From Spirochaetia bacterium (lineage in GTDB: Bacteria > Spirochaetota > Spirochaetia > DTKZ01): a DNA stretch of 6,828 nucleotides. The DNA lies in the NCBI GenBank assembly GCA_031270615.1, contig JAISXE010000239.1:1-6828 (forward strand). Reading direction: 5' to 3'. The position numbers and the translations under genes are program-made. The notes beneath the pieces are model-generated. The model saw only the letters and a program-made list of their open reading frames with translations, had not been told where the DNA came from and searched no databases. Shown in pieces: positions 5,899 to 6,828 of this stretch (its first letter is position 1; each line of letters starts with the position of its first letter).

Positions 5899-6486
5899 TC
5901 AGTACCCCATCTGCCGCAGTGCTTCAAGGTTGTTCCGCGTCTGGGACAAATTGGGATTAAGCCGCAGGGCCTGGGTGTAGTCCGCTATGGCCAGGTCATA
6001 CTCCCCTTTGTGTACCAGGCGCTGTCCCGGTCGGATTTCAGGAATGGAGGCGGGGAGTAAAAACCTATAATTCCTTTTTGAATAGATATTTTTCTCCGAC
6101 AAACAGCAGTTCCAGTGCGACGGATCGTCTTTGTCTCCGATACACCAACGGGCGCCCGCGCCGCCGCAGCCAAAAGAATTAAAAAACACCGCGCATTGCC
6201 AATCAAGGGGAACAACGATTGAAAAATCATCCGTTTGGCGGAGAATTTCGCAGTTGTAGTTTTCGAATAAAAGGCGCAGGTTGGTTTTTGCTTTTCGCTT
6301 TATGCTCCGCAGCGAACTGTTAGCCCGGGAAAACACTTTTTGGAAATCCTGATAGGTTAAAGCGGCATTGTTCCAGTCTATGTGTTTTTCGTAATTCGGA
6401 TATTTTGTAAAAAACTCAATGGCTTCCTTTTTCTGGCTTTCGGATAAAGTATCGAATTTTTCAATGAATCGCGCTTTTTTTGTCAT
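5899..6486 (-). CDS. Uncharacterised protein: WCIG-motif domain joined to one TPR unit
   Basis: 195 aa, function not recognised. Residues 1-65 are charged and probably helical (LSESQKKEAIEFF, DWNNAALTYQDFQKVF). Residues 66-137 contain a mixed region with FSIVVPLDWQCAVFFNSFG, then GCGGAGARWCIGDKDDPSHW, where Trp114-Cys115 form a striking motif. Residues 153-179 match a TPR unit (KGEYDLAIADYTQALRLNPN with the consensus Gly, Tyr, Ala, Ala and Pro), followed by a capping-like helix to residue 195. The linker at 135-153 (SKRNYRFLLPASIPEIRP) fits neither part. The DNA turns from AT-rich to GC-rich at the same place, suggesting a chimera or an old frameshift. The ATG at 6486 has AGGAGG (6495..6490), with a short 3-nt spacer. 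A TATAAT box lies at 6514..6509. The gene stands upstream of, and apart from, the GRE operon. No signal peptide or membrane segment is visible. Confidence 0.7.
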   Translation of the reverse strand: MTKKARFIEKFDTLSESQKKEAIEFFTKYPNYEKHIDWNNAALTYQDFQKVFSRANSSLRSIKRKAKTNLRLLFENYNCEILRQTDDFSIVVPLDWQCAVFFNSFGCGGAGARWCIGDKDDPSHWNCCLSEKNIYSKRNYRFLLPASIPEIRPGQRLVHKGEYDLAIADYTQALRLNPNLSQTRNNLEALRQMGY

Positions 6487-6508
6487 AGCCCTCCTCTCTC
6501 CCTGCGTA

Positions 6509-6514
6509 ATTATA
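6509..6514 (-). promoter_or_regulatory. -10 box of the WCIG/TPR gene
   Basis: A perfect TATAAT on the minus strand, 22 nt before the ATG at 6486. At the expected -35 position (about 6532-6537) there is no TTGACA-like box. Instead the dyad CTGTCAT-AAA-ATGACAG (6526-6542) covers that spot. This suggests a promoter that depends on, or is blocked by, a DNA-binding regulator. Confidence 0.55.
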
Positions 6515-6521
6515 CGCTTTG

Positions 6522-6626
6522 TGGTCTGTCATAAAATGACAGGGGGGGGAAAGTTTTTAAGTATTTTCATAAAATTCAAAGAATTTGAGTAAATAAATTA
6601 TTGGTATGGCGTTATATGACAGACCA
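6522..6626. repeat. 105-bp AT-rich segment bounded by a 12-bp perfect inverted repeat
   Basis: TGGTCTGTCATA (6522-6533) and TATGACAGACCA (6615-6626) are perfect reverse complements. The left arm continues into a second dyad, CTGTCAT-AAA-ATGACAG. A further dyad, AAATTC-AAA-GAATTT, lies at 6572-6586, and ATTGGT/ACCAAT at 6600-6628. The segment lies directly upstream of the TATAAT box. It can be read as paired operator sites for looping, or as a small MITE-like insertion. No target-site duplication is visible. Confidence 0.55.
6542..6549 (+). repeat. Run of eight G next to a promoter
   Basis: A homopolymer of eight G on the plus strand (C on the transcribed strand), just upstream of the -35 region of the WCIG/TPR gene. 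Poly-G tracts near promoters vary in length and alter expression in Treponema pallidum. Variation here is an inference. Confidence 0.45.
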
Positions 6627-6828
6627 ATACTATATACTTGGATTTAAAACAGCGGGGTATTAAGATTTCAGGTGATTGGTTTGAAAAATACGCAGACCCT
6701 TGTAAAGGGATTTCATAAAATGCGGGAAAGCGTGTAGTGCGGGAAAAGAAAATGTCCTTTGCCGCGGCTCCCGGCGGAGGCTTCCGTTTTGAAGCGGAAA
6801 ACCGGAAACCGGGATATGCTACTATCAG
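6598..6828 (-). other. Right-edge region without a convincing gene; an open frame of 76 codons
   Basis: From the right edge, one minus-strand frame is open for 76 codons to a TAA at 6600..6598 and could be the 3' end of a gene that starts outside the window. The translation (for example AYFSNQSPEILIPRCFKSK, ending VCHITPYQ) matches no family I recognise. Its composition, rich in Ser, Pro and Arg, looks non-coding. Chance openness of this length is quite possible. The plus strand holds only short frames, such as MTDQYYILGFKTAGY from 6616, with no Shine-Dalgarno. A degenerate core TTGAAGCGGAAA (6789-6800, one mismatch to the intergenic repeat core) followed by CCGG-AAA-CCGG suggests more repeat DNA at the edge. 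Confidence 0.2.

Overview
The window looks like a fermentative, anaerobic spirochaete, most likely a Treponema-type gut bacterium. This is inferred from style, not from a database hit: the binding-protein signal peptide ends in Ala-Trp-Ala followed by a Gly/Ser/Glu-rich stretch, one gene carries a TPR of the 'KGEYDLAIADYTQALRLNPN' type, and intergenic regions are packed with GC-rich hairpin repeats. All convincing genes lie on the minus strand, so the layout is described from right to left.

Right region (6828 to 5899): about 340 bases hold no convincing gene but contain a 12-bp inverted repeat, smaller dyads, a run of eight G and a perfect TATAAT box. This reads as the control region of a small unrecognised gene (195 aa) that joins an AT-richer N-terminal domain with a WCIG motif to one TPR unit. 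After its stop comes a roughly 100-bp two-hairpin repeat element.

Central region (5713 to 271): a probable four-gene operon. A TTGACA promoter box precedes a glycyl radical enzyme (GRE; start best placed at the GTG at 5653, 783 aa). It is followed by a complete TRAP transporter: DctP binding protein, DctQ small permease and DctM large permease. Each transporter gene has its own strong ribosome binding site. The sensible reading is that the TRAP system imports a small organic acid and the GRE performs radical chemistry (cleavage or dehydration) on it or on a product made from it. The GRE has the catalytic Cys/Glu pair, the glycyl radical loop and two His and a Ser of glycerol-dehydratase-like enzymes, but lacks their substrate-binding Asp. 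Its substrate is therefore open. No GRE activase (radical SAM) is present in the window.

Left region (270 to 1): a second copy of the two-hairpin element in the opposite orientation, so the operon sits between inverted copies. Next comes another duplicated repeat separated by a perfect hairpin, then the first eight codons of a further minus-strand gene with a strong ribosome binding site. Its leader hairpin resembles the one in front of dctP.
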